Source of the DNA: Rhodocyclaceae bacterium
Lineage (GTDB): Bacteria > Pseudomonadota > Gammaproteobacteria > Burkholderiales > Rhodocyclaceae
DNA: 64,000 bases
Reading direction: 5' to 3'
Assembly (NCBI GenBank): GCA_026415155.1
Contig: JAOAHQ010000007.1
Location: 62,001 to 126,000 of the forward strand
Positions 30,865-39,883 of this stretch are shown piece after piece (within the stretch, counting starts at the first letter, position 1; each line of letters begins with the position of its first letter). Position numbers and translations under genes: made by a program. A model generated the notes under the pieces. That model was given only the letters and a program-made list of their open reading frames with translations, was not told the origin of the DNA and did no database searches.

Positions 30865-33800
30865 GGCTCAAGAGCTCGCCTTCATCATAAGGCTTGCCGA
30901 GGTAGTGGCGCACGCCGAGTTCGGCGGCCACCTGGCGGTGCTTGTCGGCGATGCGCGAGGGGATCATGATCACGGGCAGCGCGGCGAAGCGTTGATCGGC
31001 ACGCAGATGCCGCACCAGCTCGAAGCCGTCCATCCTCGGCATTTCGATGTCGGCGAGGATCACCGCGGGGCGCTCGTGCTCGAGCCGTTCGAGCGCCTCG
31101 ACGCCATCCTTGGCGGTCTGCACCCGGTAGCCGGCGCGCTCCAGGAGGCGGCCGGTGATCTTGCGCACGGTGAGCGAATCATCGACGACAAGCACCCGCG
31201 GCGCTGCCGGCGCATCGGCCGCGGGGCGGGCGGGTAAAGTCGGCCGTGGCAAGACGGCGCGCTGCGCGAGGGCGACGGGGTTGACGATCAAGGCGACCCT
31301 CCCCTCGGGCAGCACCGTGGCGCCCGCAAGCCCCGGCACGCGGGATAGCTGCTTGCCGAGCGGCTTGACGACGACTTCCTGCTTTTGTGTGAGTGAGGCC
31401 GCCTCGAGCGCGATCGACGCGCCGCCGCTTTTGAGCAGGAGCTGCCAGCGCGGCAAGGCCTCCTCCTCGGGCAGGCCATAAAGGCGCGGCAGGCTGTGCC
31501 AGGGGTAATGGCGGCCATCGACCGTCAGCGCGCCGGCGGCCCGGCGCGCGGCGGCCTCCTCCTCGCCAAGCTCGCGCGCTTCCTCGACCATTGCGGCGGG
31601 AATCGCCCAGGGCCGGCCGGCGGCGGTGACGAGCATGACCGGCATCATCGCGAGCGTCATCGGCAGCACGATCCTAAAGCGCGCGCCGTGGCCGGCTTCT
31701 GAACTCACGTCGATGCGGCCGCCTAATTGGCCGACTTCGCTTTTGACGACGTCGAGGCCGATGCCGCGGCCGGCGATCTCGCTGACCGTCTCGGCGGTCG
31801 TAAAGCCTGGCCGGAAGATGAGCTCGGCAAGCTCCTCCTCGCTTGCCTCGGCGGCCACGTGCCCGCGCGCGAGGGCGCGGGCGCGGATCGCGGCGTAATC
31901 GAGGCCGGCGCCGTCGTCTTCAAGCGTCAGCACGATCTCGTTGTCGGCCTGGGCGATGGCAAGGCGGATCTCGCCCTGCCCGGGCTTGCCAACGGCGCGG
32001 CGCGCCTCGGGCGGCTCGATGCCGTGGGCGACGGCGTTTCTGAGCAGGTGTTCGAGCGGCCCGACGAGGCGTTCGAGCACGTGGCGGTCGAGGGCGGTCT
32101 CCTCGCCCTCGAGCTCGAGCTGGGCCTCGCGGCCGAGCTCCTTGGCCGTCTGGCGCACGACGCGGTGCAGGCGGTCGGCGATGGTGGCAAAGGGCAGCAT
32201 GCGGGCGCGCAACAGCGCATGCGAGAGCTCGCGGGTATGGCGCGACTGGCTCGCGAGCGCTTCGCCTGCCACCTCGCTTTGGCGGCGCAAGGCATGCTCG
32301 ACGGTCGCGACGTCGGCGACGCTTTCGGCCATCATCCGGGTGAGCTCCTGCAGGCGCGTGAAGCGATCGAGTTCGAGCGGATCGAAATCGCGCCGCGCAG
32401 CCTCGCCCGCCACAAGCTGCGCCGGCATGCTCGCCTCGGCGAGGATCTCGAATTCGCGCAGCTGCCCTTGCAGGCGGCTCACGTTCTCGGCGAGATCGAT
32501 GAGGGCGCCCTTGATGGCTTTCACGCTGCCTTCGAGGCGGCCGCGCGCACTGGCAAGCTCACCGGCCTCGTCGACGAGATGATCGATGAGCTCGGCGCGC
32601 ACGCGCAAGAGCACGGCCGGCGCCCCCTCCTGGGGAGGCGGCGCAGCGGCCGGTGCGCTTTGCTGTGCCGCCATGGCGGCCTGCTCGCGCACGCGGGCGA
32701 CGAGCTCATGGGCGCGGCCAAGCGCCGCCTTGAGGCCCTCGATCACGGCTTCCCTTTGACCGGCATCGGCAAGCGCCTCCTCGATGCGCGTCTCCATCGC
32801 GTGGGCGAGCTCGCCTACGCCCATCGCGCCGCACATGCGCGCATCGCCCTTGAAGGTGTGCAAAAGGCGCGCGAGGTGCTGGCCCAGCCCGGCCTCGCGG
32901 GGATTGGCGCGCCAGGCGGCGAGCGCCGCTTCGAGCTCGGCGAGCTTCTCATCGGCCTCTTCGAGAAAGAGCGCGGCCAAAGCCGGATCGATTTCGTCAT
33001 CCGGGCGCGCCATGCGCCGCTCGGCGAGCGGCGAAAGATCTGCCGCCGGCGCCGGCGCAAGCGCCGCCAGTGCAGCGATGAGCGCCGCTTCCTCGGCCGG
33101 TGCGCGCTGCTGCGCGATCGCGCCGATCATGCCTTCGAGCGCCCCGACGGCGCGCGCGAAGAGCATGCGGGTAGTCTCCAGAGGCGGGGTCTGGGCCAGC
33201 GCATGATGCACCAGCGCCTTCTCGAGCGCCTGAGCGAGTGAGTGCACCGGCGCGAAGCCGGCGCTTGCCGAAATGCCGGCGAGCGTGTGCGCGTCGCGGA
33301 TCAGCGCGCGCGAGGGAATGCCGGCCGGGCCGGTGAGCTCGCGGCGCAAGGCGGCGAGATGGCCTTGGGCTTCCTCGACATAGCGCCGCCAGAGCGTCGC
33401 CGGCAGCGCGCGCACGCCGATGCTGACCTGGGCGGGCGAGGCGGCGGCCGTCGCCGGACCCGGCGCGGGCGAGGCCGCGGGTGATTCGCCCAGGCGTGCT
33501 TGGCAGCGCGCAAGAAGCGCATCGGCCGCCGGCGCGGGCTCGCCCGCGGCGAGCGCCTCGACCCAGTCGGCGAACGCCTGGCGCGCCGCTTCGAGCAAGG
33601 CGAGCAGCTCGGCATCGGCCGGCGTGCGCCGCTCAAGCTGCCGGTTGAGCACGCGCTCGACGGCATGGGCGGCGTCGGCAAGTTCCGCCAGGCCCACCAT
33701 GCGGCCGCTGCCCTTGAGCGTATGAAAGTCGCGCCGGATCGCCAACAGCGCTTCATCGTCCTCCGGCGCTTGGGCAAGCCGCGGCTGGGTGGCGGCGAGG

Positions 33801-35542
33801 GTGGCGAGCACCTCGCGGGCTTCCTCGAGGAAGATGGCGATAAGCTCGTCCTCCTTCGTGGCGACGGGCCCGGCCGGGCTCGCTTCGCAACTCGGCGCTG
33901 GCAAGACGGCCTTTTCTGCGAGAAGCCCCTCGGCGCGCGCGAGCACGCTGCGCTCGGGCTGGCCGCGCCGCAGCGCATCGGCAAACTGAGCGAGGGCGGC
34001 AAGGTCTTCGGCAAGCTCAGCGAAATCTCCCGCCGCTCCCGATGCGAGCGCGGCCACGCGGCCGGCAAGCGAAGCCGCGAGCCGCGCGGCCGCCTCTTCC
34101 TCGATGAGCGTGAAGATCGAGGCAAGCTCTTTGAGCCTCGCCGCCGCCCCGGGCAAGGGTGCCGTGTCCGCGGGCGAGCGGAAGAAGGCCTCGAGCGCCG
34201 CTTCGAGCGCGGCAAGCTCGGCGCCGATTTCGCGGGCAAGCTCGCTCACAAGCCGCGCTTCGCGCCAGCGCCGGGGAGGCGGCGGGGTCAGATCCGCGCT
34301 GCCGGTGGCGCGGATCCGATCAAGCCGGCCGATCTGCGCCGAGACCTCGTCGGCGAGGAGTAAAGCCTCGGCTGGAGCGCGCGCCCCCTCGCCTTCGCTC
34401 GCCTCCTCGAAGAGCACCAAGGCGCTCGCCACTTCGAGCGCCATCGCATGATCGAAGCGCTCCGGCTTTTGACGCAGCCAAGCGGCAAAATCGACGATGG
34501 CGGCGGAAAGGCGCGCCAGTTCGGCGTCCTGGCTTTGCCGGGCGGCCTCGGCCAAGAGCTGGGTGACCTCGGCAAAGCGCATGAGCGCGATGGCGCTGCC
34601 TTGATCGAAGCGCTCCCATTCGGCCATCGCGGTCGCGAGCGGCGCGCGGCAGGCGGCACGCTGGGTCTCGCCACCGAGCGAAGCGGTGGGAATGAGTTCG
34701 GCAAGGCGATAGGCGGCGCGCACGCTCTTAATGAGCTCGCTGTGCGCCGGCGTCACGGCGAGGTCATAGAGCAGGCCCGCAAGCAGCGTCTCTGGCGGTG
34801 CCTCCGCGGTCCAGCGCCCTTCGGCGAGGCGCTCGCACTGCTCATCGAGGGCCGCCAGCAGCGCCTCGTCCGGCGCGGGCGACTTTGCCGCGAGGATCGC
34901 CTCGAACCAGGCTGCCGCGATCCACCACAGGGCGCGCTCGGCGCCTTCCCGAAAGCCTTGTTCGATCGCGGCGATGGCATTCTTCATCTCGACGAGGCCG
35001 CGCGCATCCTGGGCCCGCCATTTGGCGAGCCCGCGCGCAAAGCCAAGCCGCATGGCCTTCGCGCGCGCCGGCGTCAAGGGGGAAACCTCCGCCGTGCGGC
35101 GCGGCGGGCGCTGGGTCAGATCGGGAAAGAAGAGTTCTCGCGGCGAGGGCTCGGGCCTTCCGGCGGCGAGGAGGAGGGCGCGATAGGCCGGGAAGAGCTT
35201 GAGCGCCTGGTCGGGGTGGCCCGCCATGAGCTCGTCGAGATAGCGGCGCAAGGCGGCCATCGCGGCGCCGGCGGCCGCCGCCACCGCGACGACCTCGCGC
35301 GCATCCTCAGAAGCGGCGAGCTCGGCAAGCCGCGCTTCGATGGCCGCGCACAGGCGGCTTGCCCCTTTCACCCCGACGATGGCAAGCGCGCCGCTTGCCT
35401 GGTGCACAAATTCGCGCGCTTCGGCCAGCGGCCTGGCTTCCGCAGGCGAAGCGGCATGACGCGCGAGCGCCTCGCTCGCCTGTTCGAGCGCGAGATCGAT
35501 CTCGTCTTTGACCCAGGCGAGCGTGCCGGTATCGGGCGCCAT
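30839..35542 (-). CDS. chpA: ChpA/PilL, hybrid CheA-type kinase of the type IV pilus chemosensory system
   Basis: 1567 residues. The N-terminal half is Ala/Glu-rich and helical, with degenerate Hpt repeats. Clear Hpt histidines occur in DFHTLKGSGRMVG (about 610) and LLHTFKGDARMCG (about 890), and a variant in DAHTLAGISASAG (about 750). CheA dimerisation and HATPase domains follow (LVDEAGELASARGRLEG, HLLRNAVAHGIEPPEARR, GRGIGLDVVKSEV), then a CheW-like domain. A receiver domain closes the protein, with phospho-Asp in ILADIEMPRMDGFELV. It controls twitching and cAMP output in related bacteria. Two linkers contain degenerate copies of the 23-bp repeat. Confidence 0.95.
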   Translation of the reverse strand: MAPDTGTLAWVKDEIDLALEQASEALARHAASPAEARPLAEAREFVHQASGALAIVGVKGASRLCAAIEARLAELAASEDAREVVAVAAAAGAAMAALRRYLDELMAGHPDQALKLFPAYRALLLAAGRPEPSPRELFFPDLTQRPPRRTAEVSPLTPARAKAMRLGFARGLAKWRAQDARGLVEMKNAIAAIEQGFREGAERALWWIAAAWFEAILAAKSPAPDEALLAALDEQCERLAEGRWTAEAPPETLLAGLLYDLAVTPAHSELIKSVRAAYRLAELIPTASLGGETQRAACRAPLATAMAEWERFDQGSAIALMRFAEVTQLLAEAARQSQDAELARLSAAIVDFAAWLRQKPERFDHAMALEVASALVLFEEASEGEGARAPAEALLLADEVSAQIGRLDRIRATGSADLTPPPPRRWREARLVSELAREIGAELAALEAALEAFFRSPADTAPLPGAAARLKELASIFTLIEEEAAARLAASLAGRVAALASGAAGDFAELAEDLAALAQFADALRRGQPERSVLARAEGLLAEKAVLPAPSCEASPAGPVATKEDELIAIFLEEAREVLATLAATQPRLAQAPEDDEALLAIRRDFHTLKGSGRMVGLAELADAAHAVERVLNRQLERRTPADAELLALLEAARQAFADWVEALAAGEPAPAADALLARCQARLGESPAASPAPGPATAAASPAQVSIGVRALPATLWRRYVEEAQGHLAALRRELTGPAGIPSRALIRDAHTLAGISASAGFAPVHSLAQALEKALVHHALAQTPPLETTRMLFARAVGALEGMIGAIAQQRAPAEEAALIAALAALAPAPAADLSPLAERRMARPDDEIDPALAALFLEEADEKLAELEAALAAWRANPREAGLGQHLARLLHTFKGDARMCGAMGVGELAHAMETRIEEALADAGQREAVIEGLKAALGRAHELVARVREQAAMAAQQSAPAAAPPPQEGAPAVLLRVRAELIDHLVDEAGELASARGRLEGSVKAIKGALIDLAENVSRLQGQLREFEILAEASMPAQLVAGEAARRDFDPLELDRFTRLQELTRMMAESVADVATVEHALRRQSEVAGEALASQSRHTRELSHALLRARMLPFATIADRLHRVVRQTAKELGREAQLELEGEETALDRHVLERLVGPLEHLLRNAVAHGIEPPEARRAVGKPGQGEIRLAIAQADNEIVLTLEDDGAGLDYAAIRARALARGHVAAEASEEELAELIFRPGFTTAETVSEIAGRGIGLDVVKSEVGQLGGRIDVSSEAGHGARFRIVLPMTLAMMPVMLVTAAGRPWAIPAAMVEEARELGEEEAAARRAAGALTVDGRHYPWHSLPRLYGLPEEEALPRWQLLLKSGGASIALEAASLTQKQEVVVKPLGKQLSRVPGLAGATVLPEGRVALIVNPVALAQRAVLPRPTLPARPAADAPAAPRVLVVDDSLTVRKITGRLLERAGYRVQTAKDGVEALERLEHERPAVILADIEMPRMDGFELVRHLRADQRFAALPVIMIPSRIADKHRQVAAELGVRHYLGKPYDEGELLSLIAALTKT
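31236..31258 (-). repeat. Dispersed 23-bp repeat (degenerate), inside chpA
   Basis: 19 of 23 positions match (differences at 7, 8, 13 and 14). It is read as AVLPRPTL in the linker between the CheW-like and receiver domains. Confidence 0.55.
33888..33910 (-). repeat. Dispersed 23-bp repeat (degenerate), inside chpA
   Basis: 19 of 23 positions match (differences at 7, 8, 20 and 23). It is read as AVLPAPSC in a linker just before an Hpt region. Confidence 0.5.
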
Positions 35543-35549
35543 CGTCGGC

Positions 35550-37265
35550 TCAGACCTTGAAGCCGGCCACCGAGCCTTTGAGCTCGCGCGTGAGATTGGC
35601 CATCTGGCCGACCGAGTTGGCGGTCATGCGCGTGCCGGCCGAGGTCTCTTCGGTGATCTTGAGGATGCCCTGCATCGCCTGGGCGATGGCGCGGGCATTC
35701 GCGACCTGCGTGCGCGTATCGGCGGCGATGGCTTCGATCAAGGCGGCGAGACGGTTGGTGACGGCGCGGATTTCGGCGAGCGCCTGGCCGGCCGCATCCG
35801 AGCGGCGCGCGCCCTCGACGACGCCTTTCGTCGAGTGCTCCATCGCGGCGACGGCATCGTGGGTGTCGGCCTGGATGGTCTTGACGATCGCGGCGATCTC
35901 GCGGGTGGCTTCGGCGGAACGCTCGGCGAGCCGCTGCACTTCCTCGGCGACGATGGCGAAGCCGCGCCCGGCGGCGCCGGCGCTCGCGGCCTGGATCGCC
36001 GCATTGACGGCGAGCACGTTGGTCTGCTCGGTGATGTCGGAGATGAGCTCGACGATCTCGCCGATCTCCTGCGAGGACTCGCCGAGCCGCTTGATGCGCT
36101 TGGCGGTTTCCTGGATCTGGCCGCGGATGTCGTTCATGCCGGCGATCGCCGCCGCCACGGCGGCATCGCCCTGGTCGGCGGCGGAAAGCGAAGAGCGCGC
36201 GACCTGGGCGGTCTCGTCGGCGCGCTCGGAGACGCCTTGCAGCGAATCGGCGAGCGCGAGCACCTGGGCGCTTGCATCGCGGATCTCGTGCGATTGCCGC
36301 TCCGAGGCGGCAAGCAGCGTGGCGGAGATGTCCTGCGCCTCCTGGGCGGCGAGATCGACGCGCAAGGCGGCCTCGTTGATGCGTTTCACGAGCACGGCGA
36401 GCTCTTCGATGGCGTAATTGACCGCCTCGGCGATCGCGCCGGTGATGTCCTCGGTGACCGTCGCGCGCGCCGTGAGATCGCCGCCCGCCAGATCGCCAAG
36501 CTCGTTCATGAGGCGCAAGATGGCCGCCTGCGTCGCATCCTTGGCGGCCTCGGCAAGGCGGCGCTGGCGTTCGGCCTCGGCCTGGCGCGCGTTGGCGTCA
36601 TCGTTCATGACCTTGAACATCAGCACCAAGAGGCCGAGCGCGAGCGAGCCGAGCACCGTGGCGATGCCGGTGCGCAGCTCGCGGCCTTCGAGGGCGCGCG
36701 CATAGTCTTGCGAAAGGCGCACGATGGCGCCGTCGAGCGCGGCCGTGTCCTTGCCGAGCGCAGCGATCGCCTCGGCAAGAAGCGTGGGAAGCTGGGCGGC
36801 GGCAAAGGCTTCCCGCTGGTCTGCGTGGGCGAGGAGAAGGGCGATGTGGCGGTCATGCCCATTCCACAGCCCGCGCAAGGCTTCGAGCGCGCCGCGCGCG
36901 GCCTCGGGCGTCGGCGGCACGTTGCTGCCGCCGTAATTGCCGCCCACGGTGAGCAGATGGAGCGTGGCGTTGAAGCGCTCGCGCGCCGCGGCAAGCTCCC
37001 TGAAGCCGCCCGCTTCGCCTTGTCTGGCCAAGAGGCTTGCCTTGGCGATCTGCTGGGCGAGCGTGCGCATCTCACCCGTGGCGGAAAGCCAGGCGGCGGT
37101 ATGGCTTGCGTTTCGGTTGTCGACGAAGACGATGTAGGTGGCGATGGTCAGAAACAGCAAGAAGACTGCGCCGAGAATCTGCAGTTCGAGGCCAAGCCGG
37201 CGGCGCACGCCGCCGGCGGGAGAGGGGGCGGTGCCGAAACGGGGGAATTTGAGTGCGAAGGCCAT
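35550..37265 (-). CDS. pilJ: PilJ, methyl-accepting chemoreceptor of the Chp system
   Basis: 571 residues. The first membrane helix (about 27-48) and second helix (about 205-225) enclose a periplasmic PilJ-type sensor domain. A HAMP-like segment and the cytoplasmic signalling hairpin follow, with tip sequence ISDITEQTNVLAVNAAIQAASAGAAGRGFAIVA. It feeds signals to ChpA via PilI. It sits between pilI and chpA with gaps of 3 and 7 bp. Confidence 0.96.
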   Translation of the reverse strand: MAFALKFPRFGTAPSPAGGVRRRLGLELQILGAVFLLFLTIATYIVFVDNRNASHTAAWLSATGEMRTLAQQIAKASLLARQGEAGGFRELAAARERFNATLHLLTVGGNYGGSNVPPTPEAARGALEALRGLWNGHDRHIALLLAHADQREAFAAAQLPTLLAEAIAALGKDTAALDGAIVRLSQDYARALEGRELRTGIATVLGSLALGLLVLMFKVMNDDANARQAEAERQRRLAEAAKDATQAAILRLMNELGDLAGGDLTARATVTEDITGAIAEAVNYAIEELAVLVKRINEAALRVDLAAQEAQDISATLLAASERQSHEIRDASAQVLALADSLQGVSERADETAQVARSSLSAADQGDAAVAAAIAGMNDIRGQIQETAKRIKRLGESSQEIGEIVELISDITEQTNVLAVNAAIQAASAGAAGRGFAIVAEEVQRLAERSAEATREIAAIVKTIQADTHDAVAAMEHSTKGVVEGARRSDAAGQALAEIRAVTNRLAALIEAIAADTRTQVANARAIAQAMQGILKITEETSAGTRMTANSVGQMANLTRELKGSVAGFKV

Positions 37266-37268
37266 GGG

Positions 37269-37796
37269 TCAGCTCTCCGGCAAGGCGGCATCGAGAAAGA
37301 CGGGGTCGGCGAGGAGCTGCTCTACTTCGAGGCGGCGCCAGAGGCCGCCCGAGGCGTCGGTATAGGCGGGGCCGCACCAGTCGGCCTGGCAAAGGGCGGG
37401 TGCGCCTTCGGCCTCGGCAAAACCATCGGCGCGTTTGACGCCCAAGAGGCGGGAGACGAGCAAGGCGACGCGATAGCCCGGCTCCGTACCGATGCAGATG
37501 AGCCGTGCGCTTATCCCACGCGGCGCCGGCGCGAGCCCGCAAAAGCGCGCGAAGTCGACGACGCCGGCAAGCTCGCCATGCACGTTGGCAAGCCCTGCGA
37601 ACCAGTCGCGCGTCAAAGGCACCGGCGTGAGCTCGGGCACGGGCAGCACCTCGCCGGCGGCAGACAGATCGACGAGCCAGCGCTCCCCCCCTGCCTCGAA
37701 GCCGAGCAGCGCCGGCACGCCGCCGCCGGCCTCGGCGGCCGCCAGCCGCGCGGCGATCGCTTCCTGATAGGCGGCAAGATCGATGCGTTGCGCCAT
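37269..37796 (-). CDS. pilI: PilI, CheW-like adaptor
   Basis: 175 residues forming one CheW domain (VPALLGFEAGGERWLVDLSAAGEVLPVP, WFAGLANVHGELAGVVDFARF). It couples PilJ to ChpA. Its ATG is immediately preceded by the TAG stop of the pilH remnant. Confidence 0.93.
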   Translation of the reverse strand: MAQRIDLAAYQEAIAARLAAAEAGGGVPALLGFEAGGERWLVDLSAAGEVLPVPELTPVPLTRDWFAGLANVHGELAGVVDFARFCGLAPAPRGISARLICIGTEPGYRVALLVSRLLGVKRADGFAEAEGAPALCQADWCGPAYTDASGGLWRRLEVEQLLADPVFLDAALPES

Positions 37797-37844
37797 CTAA
37801 CCGAACGGCGAATCATCGACGACGAGGATGGGGCGGATCGGCAT
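37797..37844 (-). pseudogene. pilH: pilH remnant (15 codons)
   Basis: In the position where pilH normally lies (between pilG and pilI) there is a short frame MPIRPILVVDDSPFG followed by TAG. The first 13 codons are the canonical start of a response regulator (beta-1 and the acidic DDS), as in PilH. Everything from there to the end is missing, and the stop directly abuts the pilI ATG. It reads as a deletion scar that keeps the operon intact. A short leader peptide is the alternative but less likely, given the recognisable receiver sequence. Confidence 0.75.
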
Positions 37845-37848
37845 GGCC

Positions 37849-38247
37849 TCAACTCGACTGGGCTTGCGCGTAAGCGGCGAGCGCCGCATGGAGCGTTTCG
37901 CGCGTGAAGGGCTTGGTCAGATGGGCGGAGGAGCCGGCAAGCCGTCCGCGCGCGCGGTCGAACAGCCCGTCCTGCGAGGAGAGCATGATGACTGGAGTGT
38001 GCGCAAAGTGCGGGTTTTTCTTGATCAGCGCGCAGGTCTGGTAGCCATCGAGCCGCGGCATGAGGATGTCGCAGAAGACCACATCGGGCGCATGATCGGC
38101 GATCTTCGCCAAGGCCGCGAAGCCGTCTTCGGCCAGGAGCACCGTATGGCCGGCTTCGCTGAGGAAGAGCTCGGCGCTCTTGCGGATGGTGTTCGAATCG
38201 TCGATCACCATCACCTTGAGAGGGCGCGGCAGGGCGGCTTCGCTCAT
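37849..38247 (-). CDS. pilG: PilG, receiver-only response regulator of the Chp system
   Basis: 132 residues from MSEAALPRPLKVM. This is a single receiver domain with LKVMVIDDSNTIRKSAE, the phospho-Asp in VVFCDILMPRLDGYQTCALI, the Ser/Thr in VIMLSSQDGLFDRARGR and the Lys in LTKPF. The YQTCALIKKN and DGLFDRA segments are diagnostic of PilG rather than PilH. It promotes pilus extension and cAMP production in Pseudomonas. The long track ORF start is antisense shadow of thiD. The rubredoxin gene often found upstream in relatives is absent. Confidence 0.92.
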   Translation of the reverse strand: MSEAALPRPLKVMVIDDSNTIRKSAELFLSEAGHTVLLAEDGFAALAKIADHAPDVVFCDILMPRLDGYQTCALIKKNPHFAHTPVIMLSSQDGLFDRARGRLAGSSAHLTKPFTRETLHAALAAYAQAQSS

Positions 38248-38340
38248 GAGAGAGGCTGCAAGGCTTTCGGTTAGAATCGCCGCCATCATACCGCAGGCAT
38301 CCCGCGACCTTATCCGCCCTCCCACCGCCCATTTCACCGC

Positions 38341-39204
38341 ATGGCCACTTCGTCCTCCCTTCTGGCGCCGCCGGTCGTGATGAGCTTCGCGGCCGCCGAT
38401 CCGACCTGCGGCGCTGGGCTGCAAGCCGATCTGCTCACCATCGCCGCCTTGGGCTGCCAGCCGGCGACGGTGGTGACCGCGCTCACGGTGCAAGACACCG
38501 TCGGCGTCGAGGCCGTGCTGCCGATCGAGGGCGGCTGGGTGGCCGACCAGGCGCGCGCCGTGCTCGAGGACATGCCGGTGGCCGCCTTCAAGCTCGGGCT
38601 CTTGGGCAGCGTCGAGGCCGTGCTCGCGATTGCCGAGGTGCTTGCCGATTATCCCGACGTGCCGGTGGTCTGCGACCCGGTGCTCGCCTCGGGGCGGGGC
38701 GATTCCCTCGCCGACGAAGAGCTCGTCGCGGCGCTCATCGAGCTCATCCTGCCGCACACGGATCTCCTCACGCCGAACAGCCTCGAGGCGAGGCGTCTTG
38801 CGCAGGAACTCGCCGCACCCCATGAGGAGCTTTCCTTGCCCGACTGCGCGCGGCGCCTCATCGCGGCCGGCTGTGCGCACGTGCTCATCACCGGCACGCA
38901 CGAGGCCTCCGCCCGCGTCGTCAATACGCTCTACGGCTCGCACGGGCCGCTCGCCCGCGACGAATGGGAGCGCCTGCCGGGCAGTTACCACGGCTCGGGC
39001 TGCACTTTGGCCGCGGCGATCGCCGCCGAGCTCGCCTTGGGCCGGCCGCTTCTCGATGCGGTGCGTGCAGCAGAGCGCTACACCTGGATGAGCCTCGCGG
39101 CAGGGTTCCGTCCCGGCATGGGCCAGTTCCTTCCCAACCGCCTGTGGCGCGCCGCCCCGCGCAGCGAGGGAGCGATTGGAGCCAGCGATGCCCGCTACGC
39201 CTGA
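38341..39204 (+). CDS. thiD: Hydroxymethylpyrimidine/phosphomethylpyrimidine kinase
   Basis: 287 residues of the ribokinase fold. It phosphorylates HMP and HMP-P for thiamine synthesis. Recognised by VMSFAAADPTCGAGLQADL (usual DPSGGAG here DPTCGAG), TALTVQDT, FKLGLLGS, VCDPVLAS and the anion hole/catalytic GSGCTLAAAIA. It overlaps thiE by 17 bp. It is divergent from pilG, the common betaproteobacterial arrangement. Confidence 0.94.
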   Translation: MATSSSLLAPPVVMSFAAADPTCGAGLQADLLTIAALGCQPATVVTALTVQDTVGVEAVLPIEGGWVADQARAVLEDMPVAAFKLGLLGSVEAVLAIAEVLADYPDVPVVCDPVLASGRGDSLADEELVAALIELILPHTDLLTPNSLEARRLAQELAAPHEELSLPDCARRLIAAGCAHVLITGTHEASARVVNTLYGSHGPLARDEWERLPGSYHGSGCTLAAAIAAELALGRPLLDAVRAAERYTWMSLAAGFRPGMGQFLPNRLWRAAPRSEGAIGASDARYA

Positions 39205-39835
39205 TCTGCCCCTTTGCGGCCTCTACGCGCTCACGCCGGACGACAACCTGACGCCGCGGCTTGCCGCGCTCGTCGAAAGCGCCTTGAAAGGCGGCGTCAA
39301 GTGGGTGCAATACCGCAACAAGATCGCGCCGGCGCCCCTGCGGCGCGCCCAGGCGGCGGAACTGTTGCGCCTGTGCCGCGGTTATGGCGCGAAGCTCATC
39401 ATCAACGACGATGTGTGGCTCGCCATCGAGCTTGGCGCCGATGGCGCGCATCTGGGCCGCGACGATATTCCCGGCGGCAGCTTGCAGACGGCGCGCGATG
39501 CGCTCGGTGCCCATCGCATTCTCGGCATCTCCTGCTACGACGATCTGGCGCGCGCCGAGGTGGCCGTCGAGGCGGGTGCCGACTACATCGCCATCGGCAG
39601 CGTGTTCGCCTCGGTCAGCAAGCCCGCCGCGGCGCGCGCCTCGCTGGAGGTCCTCGCCGCGGCCAAGCGGCGCTTTGCCGTGCCCGTCTGCGCGATCGGC
39701 GGCATCACGGTCGACAACGCCCCCCAGGTGCTCGCCGCCGGCGCCGACATGCTCGCCGTGCTCTCCGATCTCTTCAACGCCATGGACATCAAGCGTCAGG
39801 CGGAAAGGTTTCTCGCCCTCTTCGATGCCCGCTAG
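39188..39835 (+). CDS. thiE: Thiamine-phosphate synthase
   Basis: 215 residues from MPATPDLPLCGLYALTP. The TIM-barrel enzyme joins HMP-PP and thiazole phosphate. Motifs: VQYRNKIA, IINDDVWLAIELGADGAHLGRDD, GISCYDD, YIAIGSVFASVSKP and AIGGITVDN. It is co-transcribed with thiD through overlap. Confidence 0.95.
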   Translation: MPATPDLPLCGLYALTPDDNLTPRLAALVESALKGGVKWVQYRNKIAPAPLRRAQAAELLRLCRGYGAKLIINDDVWLAIELGADGAHLGRDDIPGGSLQTARDALGAHRILGISCYDDLARAEVAVEAGADYIAIGSVFASVSKPAAARASLEVLAAAKRRFAVPVCAIGGITVDNAPQVLAAGADMLAVLSDLFNAMDIKRQAERFLALFDAR

Positions 39836-39846
39836 AGCGGCAGAGG

Positions 39847-39869
39847 GCCGTGCCGCCTTCGCCGACTTG
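39847..39869 (+). repeat. Dispersed 23-bp repeat (degenerate), intergenic thiE/hemL
   Basis: 19 of 23 positions match (differences at 6, 12, 13 and 23). It lies 12 bp after thiE and just before the hemL ribosome site. Confidence 0.55.
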
Positions 39870-39883
39870 CAAAGGAGCGCTCC

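Noticed and set aside
34861-34890. Possible further 23-bp repeat copy in chpA (…GGGCGACTTTGCC)
   Set aside because: Only the right end matches; the left half does not align with the consensus.
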